A stretch of 64,000 nt of DNA from Mesorhizobium erdmanii USDA 3471. GTDB lineage: Bacteria > Pseudomonadota > Alphaproteobacteria > Rhizobiales > Rhizobiaceae. Below, piece by piece: positions 22,688 through 31,494 of this stretch; position 1 is the stretch's first letter, and each line of letters opens with the position of its first letter. The notes beneath the pieces were generated by a model. It ran no database searches and was not told where the DNA came from. It saw only the letters and a program-made list of their open reading frames with translations. The stretch is from positions 62,001 through 126,000 of the forward strand of contig NZ_AXAE01000005.1 of the NCBI RefSeq assembly GCF_000472705.1, written 5' to 3'. Position numbers and translations under genes: made by a program.

Positions 22688-24235
22688 ATGGACGGTGCGG
22701 TACCGCTCTTCCAGATGGAAGGCATATCCAAACGTTATGGCGGTGTGCGGGCGCTGGAAAAGGCCGAACTTTCGGTCATATCCGGCAGCATCCACGCCGT
22801 TCTCGGTGAAAACGGCGCGGGCAAATCGACGCTGATCAAGGTCATGGCCGGTGTCGTGGCGCCCGACGAGGGCCGCATGATGCTGGACGGGCGCGACGTG
22901 ACCTTCGCCTCGCCCGGTGCGGCGAACAAGGCCGGCATCGTCTGCATCTTCCAGGAATTGTCGCTGATCCCCGAACTCAGTGTCGCCGACAACATCGTCA
23001 TATCAGATCCACCCAAACGCTTCGGCATGATCGATCGCGGAGCGCAAAGGCGCATTGCCGAGGAAGCCCTTGCTCGCGCGGGCGCCTCGGACATCCATCC
23101 GCTGGCGCTGGTGAAGGATCTTCCCCTTTCAAGACGGCAGATGGTGGAGATCGCCAAGGCCTTGGCGCGCAAGCCGCGCATCCTCATTCTCGACGAGGCG
23201 ACGTCGGCGCTGACGGCAGCGGATGTCTCGAAGATATTCGGCGTCTTGAAGCGGCTGCGTTCGGAAGGGCTTGCGCTGCTCTACATCTCGCACCGCATGA
23301 ACGAGATCGCCGAGCTTGCCGACCAGTGCACGGTGTTCCGCAACGGCCGCAACGTCGCCAGCTACAAGGCCGGCTCGAAGAGCGACAATGAGGTTGTCGA
23401 GCTGATGATCGGCCGCGAATACAGCCATATCTTTCCGCCCAAGCCGGCTGCAGCACCAGCCGGCACTGTGCCGGTTCTGGAAGCCCGCAAGCTCTCCTGG
23501 GCCGATCGGCTGGATAACATCTCGCTGACCGTCAGGGCGGGCGAGGTGGTCGGTCTCGGTGGTCTCGATGGCCAGGGCCAGCGCGAGTTGCTGCTGGCCT
23601 TCTTCGGCGTGCTGCGCGGCCTCAGCGGCGAGGTTCTGATCGACGGCAAGCCGGTGGCGATCGGCAGCCCCGCCAAGGCACGACAGGACGGCATCGGCAT
23701 GGCGCTGATCCCTGAGGACCGCAAGACCGAAGGCCTCATGCTGCCGATGACGGTGCGCGAGAACCTGTCCTTTGCCGCGCTCGACCGGCTGTCCAAAGGC
23801 GGCATCATCGACCGGGCGGCCGAGCAGCGGCTGATCGACGACATGGTCGGCCTGCTGGCGATCAAGACCGCTGGTCTCGACATACCGGTCGGGGCGTTGT
23901 CGGGCGGCAACCAGCAGAAGGTTGTGATCGCCAAATGGCTGATGCGCCAGCCGCGCATCATCCTGCTCAACGATCCGACGCGCGGCATCGATGTCGGGAC
24001 CAAGCAGGAGATCTACCAGCTGATGCGCAAGTTGGCGGAGGCCGGTGCGGCGATCCTGTTCTATTCGACCGACTATGACGAGCTGATCGGCTGCTGCGAC
24101 CGGGTGCTGGTGCTCTATGACGGGGCGGTCAAGCGCGAGCTGGTCGGCGCCGAGATCACCGAGCGGGCGCTGATATCGAGCGCGCTCAACATCGATGGCA
24201 AGGAGAGCCCGGTGGGCCTGGGAGCGAGCGCGTGA
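22688..24235 (+). CDS. ABC transporter ATP-binding protein, double NBD (RbsA/MglA type)
   Basis: A 515-residue ATPase with two nucleotide-binding domains. NBD1 has Walker A GENGAGKST near residue 44, signature LSRRQM near 143 (the usual SGGQ is replaced) and Walker B ILILDEATSA near 162. NBD2 has a degenerate Walker A at GLGGLDGQGQRE, signature SGGNQQKV near 403, and ILLNDPTRGIDVGTK, as is typical of the class. The start follows GGGGAGG. It energises the two permeases downstream and its stop overlaps the next start by 4 bases. Confidence 0.9.
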   Translation: MDGAVPLFQMEGISKRYGGVRALEKAELSVISGSIHAVLGENGAGKSTLIKVMAGVVAPDEGRMMLDGRDVTFASPGAANKAGIVCIFQELSLIPELSVADNIVISDPPKRFGMIDRGAQRRIAEEALARAGASDIHPLALVKDLPLSRRQMVEIAKALARKPRILILDEATSALTAADVSKIFGVLKRLRSEGLALLYISHRMNEIAELADQCTVFRNGRNVASYKAGSKSDNEVVELMIGREYSHIFPPKPAAAPAGTVPVLEARKLSWADRLDNISLTVRAGEVVGLGGLDGQGQRELLLAFFGVLRGLSGEVLIDGKPVAIGSPAKARQDGIGMALIPEDRKTEGLMLPMTVRENLSFAALDRLSKGGIIDRAAEQRLIDDMVGLLAIKTAGLDIPVGALSGGNQQKVVIAKWLMRQPRIILLNDPTRGIDVGTKQEIYQLMRKLAEAGAAILFYSTDYDELIGCCDRVLVLYDGAVKRELVGAEITERALISSALNIDGKESPVGLGASA

Positions 24236-25212
24236 AGGATTGGCGCTACTGGCTGGCCGAGCAGCGCGGAACGCTGCTGGCGCTCGGCATCTTCATCGTC
24301 ATGTTTACCATCTACACCTCGAACCATCCGGCGGGTTTCACCGCCAATGTCGTTCAGACGGCGGCGAACAAAGGCGTATTGCTTGCCTTCGTCGCCATGG
24401 CGCAGACGCTGGTTGTGATCACCGCAGGCATCGACCTTTCTATCGGCATGATCTTCCTGCTCACCAACTGCCTGGCCTCCTGGCTGGTGGTGGGAACGCC
24501 GATGCAGACGGCGCTGGGTCTGATTGCCGTGCTGGTGGTCGGGCTTTTGTGCGGCGCCATCAACGGCGCCATTGTCATTTATGGGCGGCTGCAGCCGATC
24601 GTCGCCACCATCGCCACGGGTGCGGTTTATTACGGCATCGGCCTTCTGCTTCGGCCATTCCCGGGCGGCTCGGTCAATGAGGACCTGGCCGATGCGCTGA
24701 CAGGCCGAGTGTTCGGCGTCGTGCCGGCGAGCCTCGTCGTGCTGGCGGCAATCGTGCTGGTGATCTGGGTGCCATTCAGCCGCTCGGTGCTCGGTCGAGC
24801 AGCCTATGCGGCGGGCTCGTCGGAGACGGCGGCCTATATGTCCGGTGTGCCGATACGACGCGGCAAATTCGCCGCCTATACGCTGGCCGGGCTGCTTGCC
24901 GCGATCGGCGGGCTGTTCCTGACCTTCTTCACCTATACGGGCGACGCGGCCTATGCCAGCGGCAACGCCTACACTCTGTTCTCGATCGCCGCCGTGGTGC
25001 TGGGCGGCGTTTCGCTGTTCGGCGGCAAGGGCAGCGCCATCGGTGCGATCTTCGGCGCGCTCGCCTTCCGGACCATCGGCGATCTGTTGTTTGTCTTCGA
25101 TTTCGATCCGCTCTGGCAACCCCTGTTCCAGGGCGTCATCCTGCTGGTCGCCGTCAGTCTCGGCGCCTTCGCCCTGTTTCGGGTCCGCAACCGGCTGGAG
25201 TGGTTCCTGTGA
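24232..25212 (+). CDS. ABC transporter permease, RbsC-type (first)
   Basis: A 326-residue inner-membrane permease (BPD_transp_2) with about nine hydrophobic segments and the conserved LVVITAGIDLSIGMIF near residue 60 and GGVSLFGGKGSAIGAIFG near 260. The GTG start overlaps the ATPase TGA (GTGA), indicating translational coupling. It pairs with the second permease to form the channel. Confidence 0.9.
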   Translation: MKDWRYWLAEQRGTLLALGIFIVMFTIYTSNHPAGFTANVVQTAANKGVLLAFVAMAQTLVVITAGIDLSIGMIFLLTNCLASWLVVGTPMQTALGLIAVLVVGLLCGAINGAIVIYGRLQPIVATIATGAVYYGIGLLLRPFPGGSVNEDLADALTGRVFGVVPASLVVLAAIVLVIWVPFSRSVLGRAAYAAGSSETAAYMSGVPIRRGKFAAYTLAGLLAAIGGLFLTFFTYTGDAAYASGNAYTLFSIAAVVLGGVSLFGGKGSAIGAIFGALAFRTIGDLLFVFDFDPLWQPLFQGVILLVAVSLGAFALFRVRNRLEWFL

Positions 25213-26213
25213 GCGAAACGACGCCGATGGTTGGGAAGAGCAACGGCGGCATTGCCAGCCGCATGCCTAAATTCCTCCGCCGCGCCGATCCGGCGGTGCT
25301 GACGGCCTTTGCCTGCATCGTGCTTTTGCTGTTCCTGGGCAGCCTCTATTCCAGAAGCTTCCTGTCGCCTGAATATCTGCTGCAGCAGCTCAAGGTGGCG
25401 TCGTTCCTCGGCGTCATCGCCACCGGCATGATGCTGGTCATCCTGCTCGGCCAGATCGACCTGTCGGTGCCCTGGTCGGTCGCGGCCGGCGCCATGATGG
25501 CCTGCGCGGCAGCGGCATACGGTCCGGCCGGCGTGGCGCTGGCCATTCCCTTCGGCATCCTTTGCGGCGTGCTGATCGGCGTCGTCAACGGCATCGGCGT
25601 CGCCTATCTGCGCATTCCCTCGATGATCATCACGCTGGCCACCAACGCCGTCGCGCAAGGGCTGATGGTGGTCTATACCGGCGGCTTCTCGCCACAGGAT
25701 TCGGCCACCGGCGCCATGCGCTACGTCGCCACCGGCTTTGCCATTCCGGGCGTTCCCAACGCGGTCATCATCTGGGCACTGATCGGGGCCGCGATGGTGT
25801 TCGTGCTGACCCGTACCGGCTTTGGCCGCATCGTTTATGGCATCGGCAACCGCGAGCGCGCCGCCTATCTTTCCGGCATCGACACAAGGCGCGTGGTGAT
25901 GATCGCTTTCGCCGCCTCCGGCGGGCTCTCGGCCTTTGGCGGCGTGCTGCTCGCCGGCTACGCCTCCAAGGCGGCGCAGTCGATGGGCGATGCCTATCTG
26001 TTGCCGTCCATCGCCGCGGTGGTGCTCGGCGGCACCTCGATCCTCGGCGGGCGTGGCTCCTATCTCGGCACCGTCGCCGGCGTCATCTTGATCACGCTGC
26101 TGCAATCCATCCTGTCGGTGATGCAGATGCCGGAAGCGGGACGGCAGATCATCTATGGCGTCGTCATCGTCGCCATGCTTTTGCTCTACGGCCGCGCGCC
26201 GGCAAGCCGCTAG
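25209..26213 (+). CDS. ABC transporter permease, RbsC-type (second)
   Basis: A 334-residue permease paralogous to the one before it. The conserved loop appears as MLVILLGQIDLSVPWSVAAG near residue 77, and the C-terminal motif as GGTSILGGRGSYLGTVAG near 277. The GTG start (25209) overlaps the TGA of the first permease, so the two are translationally coupled and probably form a heterodimer. The TAG stop is the first part of a palindromic repeat. Confidence 0.9.
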   Translation: MSETTPMVGKSNGGIASRMPKFLRRADPAVLTAFACIVLLLFLGSLYSRSFLSPEYLLQQLKVASFLGVIATGMMLVILLGQIDLSVPWSVAAGAMMACAAAAYGPAGVALAIPFGILCGVLIGVVNGIGVAYLRIPSMIITLATNAVAQGLMVVYTGGFSPQDSATGAMRYVATGFAIPGVPNAVIIWALIGAAMVFVLTRTGFGRIVYGIGNRERAAYLSGIDTRRVVMIAFAASGGLSAFGGVLLAGYASKAAQSMGDAYLLPSIAAVVLGGTSILGGRGSYLGTVAGVILITLLQSILSVMQMPEAGRQIIYGVVIVAMLLLYGRAPASR

Positions 26214-26328
26214 AGCCGGATGATTTCAGGTCGAATCGCCCTGAAATCTCAATCCAGATCTAAATCAAGGAGATAGAGCATGATGTCGTCCGAAAACCGC
26301 TTCACACTTTTCGGCATTATGTTCTAGC
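26212..26328. repeat. Palindromic intergenic repeat before the kinase gene
   Basis: Starts CTAGAGCCGGATGATTTCAG at the permease stop and ends GGCATTATGTTCTAG. It holds two imperfect stems: ATTTCAGG with CCTGAAAT, and TAGAGCATGATG-CCGAAAA with TTTTCGG-CATTATG-TTCTA. It resembles a repeat family frequent in Mesorhizobium intergenic regions (from memory). Confidence 0.6.
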
Positions 26329-26329
26329 C

Positions 26330-26869
26330 GTGGACGAAGAAGCAGCGCAGGCGCCGGCGGGCGTTCCCGGCTCAGTGCCCCCGGCCATCGTGGTGATGGG
26401 CGTCGCCGGCTGCGGCAAGTCGGCCGTCGGCATCGCGCTGGCGGCCGCACTCGGCGCCATCTTCATCGAAGGCGACAGGCTGCATCCGCCGGAGAACGTC
26501 GCCCGCATGGCAAGTGGCGAGCCGCTCACCGACCAGTTACGCGAGGGGTGGCTCGACGCCATCGGCAGGCGCATCGCGGCATCGGTTGGGAAGGGGCAGG
26601 GCGTGGTCGCGGCCTGCTCGGCGCTGAAGCGCGGCTATCGCGAACGCCTGCGCGGTTTTTGCCCTGACATCGTCTTCCTCTATCTGGAGATCGACCCGGC
26701 GACGGCTCGTGAGCGGGTCGCCGGCCGCAAGGGCCATTTCATGCCGGCAAGCTTGGTCGACAGCCAGTTCGCCATACTGGAGCCGCCGGGGACGGATGAG
26801 CGGGCCCTGACAATTGACGCGACGCGTCCCGTCGCCGATGCCGTTGCCGATGCGACGGCTGCTGGCTAG
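26330..26869 (+). CDS. gntK: Gluconokinase-like carbohydrate kinase
   Basis: A 179-residue P-loop kinase of the GntK family, which phosphorylates gluconate to 6-phosphogluconate. Walker A GVAGCGKS is at residues 24-31. FIEGDRLHPPENVARMASGEPLTD is the family substrate block, followed by ACSALKRGYRERLR and GRKGHFMPASLVDSQFAILE. The length matches thermoresistant gluconokinases. The start is a GTG at 26330 with an extra Pro/Ala-rich N-terminus; no clear Shine-Dalgarno precedes it because the repeat element abuts it. Placed after a LacI-controlled importer, it suggests that gluconate or a related acid enters by this system. It is bracketed by two repeat elements. Confidence 0.82.
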   Translation: MDEEAAQAPAGVPGSVPPAIVVMGVAGCGKSAVGIALAAALGAIFIEGDRLHPPENVARMASGEPLTDQLREGWLDAIGRRIAASVGKGQGVVAACSALKRGYRERLRGFCPDIVFLYLEIDPATARERVAGRKGHFMPASLVDSQFAILEPPGTDERALTIDATRPVADAVADATAAG

Positions 26870-26956
26870 AGTAATTCCAGGAAAAGTGTGAACGGTTTTC
26901 CCGGGAGAAGCGCATAGCGCTTCCCCTTGGGAATTGCGTCAAAACAAAGAGTCTAG
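26867..26956. repeat. Palindromic intergenic repeat after the kinase gene
   Basis: Runs from TAGAGTAATTCCAGGAAAAG to AAAACAAAGAGTCTAG. The inner hairpin GGGAGAAGCGCATAGCGCTT pairs AAGCGC with GCGCTT, and AATTCC pairs with GGAATT. The first TAG is the stop of the kinase gene, and the other end meets the stop of the convergent acyltransferase-like gene. Confidence 0.6.
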
Positions 26957-26957
26957 G

Positions 26958-28082
26958 TCATGAACCGGCATCGTCGTCCGTCATGGCATCGGCCGAAGCT
27001 TCGGTCATCCGCCCGTTGCGGGACCAGGTCAGCATCTGGTCGGGAAACAGTTTCAGCGCTTCGAGCAGCCGGTCGCGCTTGAGCAGGATATAGCGTGCCT
27101 GCAGCACCATATCCTTGGCTCCGTCCCGTCCCATCTCCGCTTCAGCCGGCAACAGTTCCGGGCTGATCACGGCCCGGTATTCGCGGAAGGGAATGGTTTC
27201 GAAGGTCGACATGGCAAACAGCGCCGCCTTGCCCCTTGCGGCGAAATTCGCCGGTGCCGAGGCAAGATGCGTCCAGCCGCTTTCGCCGATGGCAACCTCC
27301 GTGAAGGTCGAGCCTGCGTGGATCGTGTTGGTCATCAGCACCACGCCATTGCTCTTCAAGATCTTCTGGATGCGAATGGTGACCTGATAGGCATCGTCGC
27401 GCTCGAAGACGATGCGGCTCTTCAGGTAGCGGTTTTCGACCTTGACCAGCGGCCAGTTCAGAAAACGCAGGCCGAACATCGATTCCGAGACGCCGTGGGA
27501 ATTGACACTGACCTGATGCGCCTCGACGCCCGCCTCGTGCAGGGCGCGCTTGCCGAGGATGGTCTGGGAGGTGAATTGATCGCACCAGACAATGGCGCCA
27601 TGGCCGCGCAGCAAGGCCGCCTGCAGTCCGTCCTGGCCGTCCAGCCTGATCGTGGGGGCCCATCGGAAGCCGGTGAGGTGCGCGGCAAGCTGCAGCCGGC
27701 GGCGGTGGCGCGCCGCGAGCAATGCCTCGAACAGCTTGCGCGCGTCGAGGCCGCCGCCAAGCACTGCGCGCGTGGCGGCGGCATAGGCTGGAAATTGCTT
27801 GCGGACATGGCGCTTCAGGCGGAGCCTGGACATCCGGTCGCAGATCGACGCCCACCAGCGCACCGGCATTGAAGCCGCCACCACAAGATAGAACAGGGCC
27901 ATCGCGCTTTCGCGCAGGTCCTGGTTCGAGTACCGGCGCACCCTGCCGGGCCGGACGAGCTTGCGGCTGAAGAAGCGCACGTCCTCGGCCCTTTCCGGCA
28001 CCGGGACGTCGGCGATGATTTCAGTGTGGAAGGTTGCCGCGGATGGCGGCTTGCGGGATTTTGCGAACCACGACAGCCTCAT
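26958..28082 (-). CDS. Possible acyltransferase-like protein (LpxL-like fold), weak call
   Basis: A 374-residue basic protein. The middle part (about residues 120-330) resembles lysophospholipid/lipid A acyltransferase-like proteins: LLRGHGAIVWCDQFTSQTIL near residue 155 takes the place of the usual H-x4-D/E site, and a later stretch FAARGKAALFAMSTFETIPF resembles their substrate-side block. A hydrophobic segment lies near residues 82-98. The canonical HX4D is not exact (HGAIVWCD), so activity is uncertain. It could instead be an unrelated hypothetical protein. The minus-strand start lies 480 bases from Rrf2, in whose direction it is transcribed. Confidence 0.45.
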   Translation of the reverse strand: MRLSWFAKSRKPPSAATFHTEIIADVPVPERAEDVRFFSRKLVRPGRVRRYSNQDLRESAMALFYLVVAASMPVRWWASICDRMSRLRLKRHVRKQFPAYAAATRAVLGGGLDARKLFEALLAARHRRRLQLAAHLTGFRWAPTIRLDGQDGLQAALLRGHGAIVWCDQFTSQTILGKRALHEAGVEAHQVSVNSHGVSESMFGLRFLNWPLVKVENRYLKSRIVFERDDAYQVTIRIQKILKSNGVVLMTNTIHAGSTFTEVAIGESGWTHLASAPANFAARGKAALFAMSTFETIPFREYRAVISPELLPAEAEMGRDGAKDMVLQARYILLKRDRLLEALKLFPDQMLTWSRNGRMTEASADAMTDDDAGS

Positions 28083-28152
28083 CGGTCCAGCCTGTTGTCC
28101 AAGACCGCTTTACTGCGTTGGCACGGGCCGTGCAACCTTGCGGCGCGGGGGC

Positions 28153-28602
28153 TTAGATCTGCGAGGACAGCTCGACCGGGAAATCGTCGTTGTCGGCATC
28201 GCGCATGGCGGCAAGGCTTCTGTTGTCCAGCACCTCGGCGATGGCCTGGCGCACTTCCAGCATCATGTGCCGGACCTGGCAGGTCGCCTCGTCGCAATCC
28301 TCGCAGCGCTGGTACTGCGTGCGGCTGGCACAAGGAATCGGCGCCAGCGGCCCGTCGAGCACGCGCACGACATGGCCGATCTTGATCTCGGAGGCTGGCC
28401 GGGCGAGGCGATAGCCGCCTTCCTTGCCCTTGCGGCTCTGGACGAAGCCGGCATTGCGCAATTCGCCGAGGATGGCGTCGAGGAATTTCTTCGGGATGTT
28501 GTTGGCGACGGCGATGTCGTTGACAAAGGCCAGTTGGCCGACCGGAAGACTTGAAAGATGCACAAGGGCCTTGAGGCCGTATTTGCCTTTTTTCGTCAGC
28601 AT
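28153..28602 (-). CDS. Rrf2-family regulator with a four-cysteine cluster
   Basis: A 149-residue Rrf2/IscR-type regulator. The winged helix-turn-helix covers residues 1-65 (KYGLKALVHLSS, then ANNIPKKFLDAILGELRNAG). The sensor region has Cys at 91, 100, 103 and 108 (C-x8-C-x2-C-x4-C), suited to an iron-sulfur cluster, although the spacing differs from IscR. ATG at 28602 (MLTKKGKYGL) is chosen; the longer frame is non-coding. It lies next to the sulfate-binding-protein gene and a sulfate importer, so a role in sulfur regulation is plausible, as for CymR-like Rrf2 proteins. This is inference from position. Confidence 0.88.
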   Translation of the reverse strand: MLTKKGKYGLKALVHLSSLPVGQLAFVNDIAVANNIPKKFLDAILGELRNAGFVQSRKGKEGGYRLARPASEIKIGHVVRVLDGPLAPIPCASRTQYQRCEDCDEATCQVRHMMLEVRQAIAEVLDNRSLAAMRDADNDDFPVELSSQI

Positions 28603-28798
28603 GCCCTGATAACCCGTTGAAGCCCCAACCACATCGCATCTGGCGGCTGTTTGTGTGCAAATGATGACGATATTGCCGTGCGATGGTGTTTCGCGAAAAC
28701 AAGACGCCGAATGGTACATTAGGCACAAACGCGTTGATTCTTTGTAACGCTTTACAGGAAATGGCGCCGTATTTGTCGTGACCGATGGCAAAGACGAT

Positions 28799-28823
28799 GA
28801 AAGCCGGCTCATTGCCGGCTTTC
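28799..28823 (-). terminator. Terminator hairpin after the second sulfate-binding protein
   Basis: GAAAGCCGGC and GCCGGCTTTC form a perfect 10-bp stem with a 5-base loop, 30 bases past the stop codon, followed on the minus strand by a T-containing stretch. It separates this gene from rrf2. Confidence 0.65.
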
Positions 28824-28852
28824 AATTGCCTGTTCTTCGCATGCCGTAGCGG

Positions 28853-29839
28853 TTAGCGGCTGCCATAGGCCTGGTCGAGCAGACCGCCCGCGGCGAAATG
28901 CTCTTTCTGGATCTTGTCCCAGCCGCCGAACACGTCTTCCACCGTCAGCAGGCGTACGTCCGGGAAGTCAGCCTTGTATTTGGCGGCGACAGCCGCGTCG
29001 CGCACCCGGTTGCCATTCTGGGCGAGGATGTCCTGGCCTTCAGGCGTGTAGAGGAAGTCGAGATAGGTCTTGGCCAGATCACGCGTGCCGTGCTCGTCGG
29101 CGACCTTGTCGACGATCGCCACCGGGAATTCGGCGAGCAGGCTGACCGAGGGCGTGACCTGCTCGAACTTGTCGTCGCCATATTCCTTGCGGATGCCGCG
29201 CGTCTCGGATTCGAAGGTGATCAGCACGTCGCCGATCTCGCGTTGCACGAAAGTGGTGGTCGCCGCGCGCCCGCCGGTGTCGAAGATCGGCACGTTGTTG
29301 AACAGCTTGGTGATGAACTCCTTCACCTGGGCGTCGTCGCCCTTGAAGGCTTCCTTGGCGTAGGCGGTGGCCGCCAGATAGGTGTAGCGCGCATTGCCCG
29401 ACGTCTTCGGATTGGGGAAGATCACCTGCACGTCGTCGCGCACCAGGTCGTTCCAGTCCTTGATGTGCTTGGGGTTGCCGGCGCGGACAAGGAACGAAGG
29501 CAGCGAATAGAAGGGCGACGCGTTGTCGGCGAAATCCTTCTGCCAATCGGCCGAGACAAAGCCCTTCTTGACCAGGAAATCGATGTCGGTGACCTGGTTG
29601 AAGGTGACGACATCGGCGCCAAGGCCCTCGGCGATAGCGCGCGCCTGCGCCGAGGTGCCGGCATGCGACTGGTCGATGGTCACGCCAGGATGGCCGGCGA
29701 TGAAGGCCTTGTTGACCTGAACGAAAAGTTCGCGGCCGACGTCATAGGAGGCGTTGAGCAGCTTGTCGGCCGACCAGGCTTGGGAGGATGCGAGGAGAAG
29801 GCCGGCAAGGGCGGCGGTGGCCAGGAAAAATCGCTTCAT
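28853..29839 (-). CDS. Sulfate ABC transporter substrate-binding protein (second copy)
   Basis: A 328-residue periplasmic sulfate or thiosulfate binding protein. The signal peptide is residues 1-23 (ending AWS before ADKLLN). Family motifs are LLNASYDVGRELF, QSHAGTSAQARAI, and FPNPKTSGNARYTYL, where the canonical GGSGAQA loop is changed to AGTSAQA. It is a distinct paralogue of the copy at 33300 and is not in one operon with the permeases, since vapC remains and cysA lie between. It may supply the same permeases with a different oxyanion. Confidence 0.88.
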   Translation of the reverse strand: MKRFFLATAALAGLLLASSQAWSADKLLNASYDVGRELFVQVNKAFIAGHPGVTIDQSHAGTSAQARAIAEGLGADVVTFNQVTDIDFLVKKGFVSADWQKDFADNASPFYSLPSFLVRAGNPKHIKDWNDLVRDDVQVIFPNPKTSGNARYTYLAATAYAKEAFKGDDAQVKEFITKLFNNVPIFDTGGRAATTTFVQREIGDVLITFESETRGIRKEYGDDKFEQVTPSVSLLAEFPVAIVDKVADEHGTRDLAKTYLDFLYTPEGQDILAQNGNRVRDAAVAAKYKADFPDVRLLTVEDVFGGWDKIQKEHFAAGGLLDQAYGSR

Positions 29840-30027
29840 GAAAAGGCTCCGGATGCAATGCGTTTATAAGCTCAACATAGCGGTAATGCGTGATGTGCGA
29901 CGAGGTACGCGCGGCGGTTGCATGGTGTCATCGTGAGAAAAGACGGCGTCACGAATGCCCGTCATTAGAACTCTATTCCAGTCTGCCGCCGGCTTGCAGG
30001 GCGGCCAATGCAATGGTGCGTGAGGGG

Positions 30028-30304
30028 ACGCCGCCGTCTGCACCAACGATATAGTTGCGCCAGGAAAGGATCGGCCAAGCTGCTCAAGAAGGTCGAGGAC
30101 CTGCTGGCTGAGATCCCTGTCTTGCAGCTCGATGCGCCGGTCGATGCTGAGTACGGCGCGCTTCGCGCCGAACTCGAGGCCGTTGGCCACAGTGACCTTT
30201 ATATTGCCGCTCACGCCTGCGTGTTGGGAACCACGTTGGTGACGGCCAACATGGGGGAGTTCACCCGGCTACGGAAGCTGAAGGTCGAGAATTGGCTGGA
30301 ATAA
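30028..30304 (+). pseudogene. Decayed VapC-type PIN-domain toxin gene (3' part only)
   Basis: The C-terminal part of a PIN ribonuclease is intact from about 30072: GSAKLLKKVEDLLAEIPVLQ, then YGALRAELEAVGHSDLYIAA with the conserved Asp, then TLVTANMGEFTRL and VENWLE. In another frame just before, VCTNDIVA matches the usual block that precedes the ELRYGA segment, so a short deletion has removed that segment and shifted the frame. The N-terminal MLDTN part is missing and no antitoxin gene is seen. It is a remnant of a toxin-antitoxin pair between two sulfate genes. Confidence 0.7.
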
Positions 30305-30324
30305 TTTAGCGCTCGACCCGAATA

Positions 30325-31365
30325 TTAGGCCGCCGGAAACAGCTTCCAACGTCCCGGACGGAACGCCACACGGCTCTTCTGCGCCGCGGGATGGCCGACC
30401 GGCAGTTCGATTTCGACCCGCTGGCGCTCGCCGCCGATCTCGAGTTCGACGCGCCTGGTGCCGGCGACGCGGCGGCTGGCGGCGACCGTGCCAGCGATGC
30501 AGCCGCTGCAGCCGTCGAGAAGTTCGACATCGTGCGGGCGGAAATAGAGCGTTGCCTCGCCCTCAGGCGCGTGCGGCGCCGACAGCCCGATCGGACGGTC
30601 GGCGAGCCAGATCTCGCCATTCTCGACCTTGACGGGAAGCGAGCTCGATTCGCCGATGAAGCCGTAGACGAAGGGCGAGTTCGGCGTGTCGTAAATGTCG
30701 TCGGCGGTGCCGACCTGCTCGATGCGGCCCTGGCTCATCACCACGACGCGGTCGGCAAGCTCCAGCGCCTCTTCCTGGTCATGGGTGACGAAGACGGTGG
30801 TGTGGCCGGTGCGGTCATGGATCTCGCGCAGCCAGCGGCGCAGCTCGCGGCGTACCTGCGCGTCGAGCGCGCCGAAGGGCTCGTCGAGCAACAGCACCTT
30901 GGGTTCGATCGCCATGGCGCGCGCCAGCGCGACCCGTTGGCGCTGGCCGCCCGAGAGCTGCGCCGGATAGCGTTTCTCAAGCCCCGAAAGCTGGACGAGG
31001 TCGAGAAGCTCGGAGGCGCGGCGACGGATTTCCTGGGCCGGTGGCCGCGAGGATCCATGCCGGACTTTCAGGCCGAAGCCGATATTGTCAGCGACCGTCA
31101 TGTGCCGGAACAGGGCATAGTGCTGGAAGACGAAGCCGACATTGCGCTCCTGGATCGATTTCTGCGAGGCGTCGTCATCGCCGAAGAAGATCTTTCCACG
31201 CGTCGGCCGCTCCAGCCCGGCGATCAGCCTGAGCAGCGTCGTCTTGCCGGAGCCGGACGGTCCCAGCAACGCGATCAGCTCACCCGACTTGATGTCGAGC
31301 GAGACGTCGTGGAGCGCGGGAAACCGCTCGAATTCCTTGCGCACATTGGCAACGCGAACTTCCAT
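30325..31365 (-). CDS. cysA: Sulfate/thiosulfate ABC transporter ATP-binding protein
   Basis: A 346-residue ATPase. Walker A GPSGSGKT is at residues 35-42, the signature LSGGQRQR near 135 and Walker [14 protein letters not shown] near 155; the C-terminal TOBE-like domain follows [14 protein letters not shown]. This is the CysA layout and length. It is the last gene of sbp-cysT-cysW-cysA on the minus strand, separated from cysW by two copies of a palindromic repeat. Confidence 0.93.
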   Translation of the reverse strand: MEVRVANVRKEFERFPALHDVSLDIKSGELIALLGPSGSGKTTLLRLIAGLERPTRGKIFFGDDDASQKSIQERNVGFVFQHYALFRHMTVADNIGFGLKVRHGSSRPPAQEIRRRASELLDLVQLSGLEKRYPAQLSGGQRQRVALARAMAIEPKVLLLDEPFGALDAQVRRELRRWLREIHDRTGHTTVFVTHDQEEALELADRVVVMSQGRIEQVGTADDIYDTPNSPFVYGFIGESSSLPVKVENGEIWLADRPIGLSAPHAPEGEATLYFRPHDVELLDGCSGCIAGTVAASRRVAGTRRVELEIGGERQRVEIELPVGHPAAQKSRVAFRPGRWKLFPAA

Positions 31366-31387
31366 TTAAAGAACCTTTTTTGGTGGA

Positions 31388-31434
31388 TGCATGTCGTTAT
31401 CCCAAAACCGGCGTCCACTTTTGGGCGACATGCA
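31388..31434. repeat. Palindromic repeat copy 1 between cysW and cysA
   Basis: TGCATGTCGTTATCCCAAAA pairs with TTTTGGGCGACATGCA around CCGGCGTCCAC. A second copy follows with a 60-base period. The unit resembles a common Mesorhizobium intergenic repeat. Confidence 0.75.
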
Positions 31435-31447
31435 CTTCTTTGTTCCA

Positions 31448-31494
31448 TGCATGTCGTTGGCCCAAAATCGGCCTCCACTTTTGGGCGACATGCA
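31448..31494. repeat. Palindromic repeat copy 2 between cysW and cysA
   Basis: Same unit as 31388-31434 with three differing bases (TGCATGTCGTTGGCCCAAAA to TTTTGGGCGACATGCA). Its end directly touches the cysW stop codon at 31495. Confidence 0.75.

Noticed and set aside
31388..31494. CRISPR-like tandem repeat
   Set aside because: Only two copies, each itself a full palindrome, spaced by 13 bases, and no cas genes.
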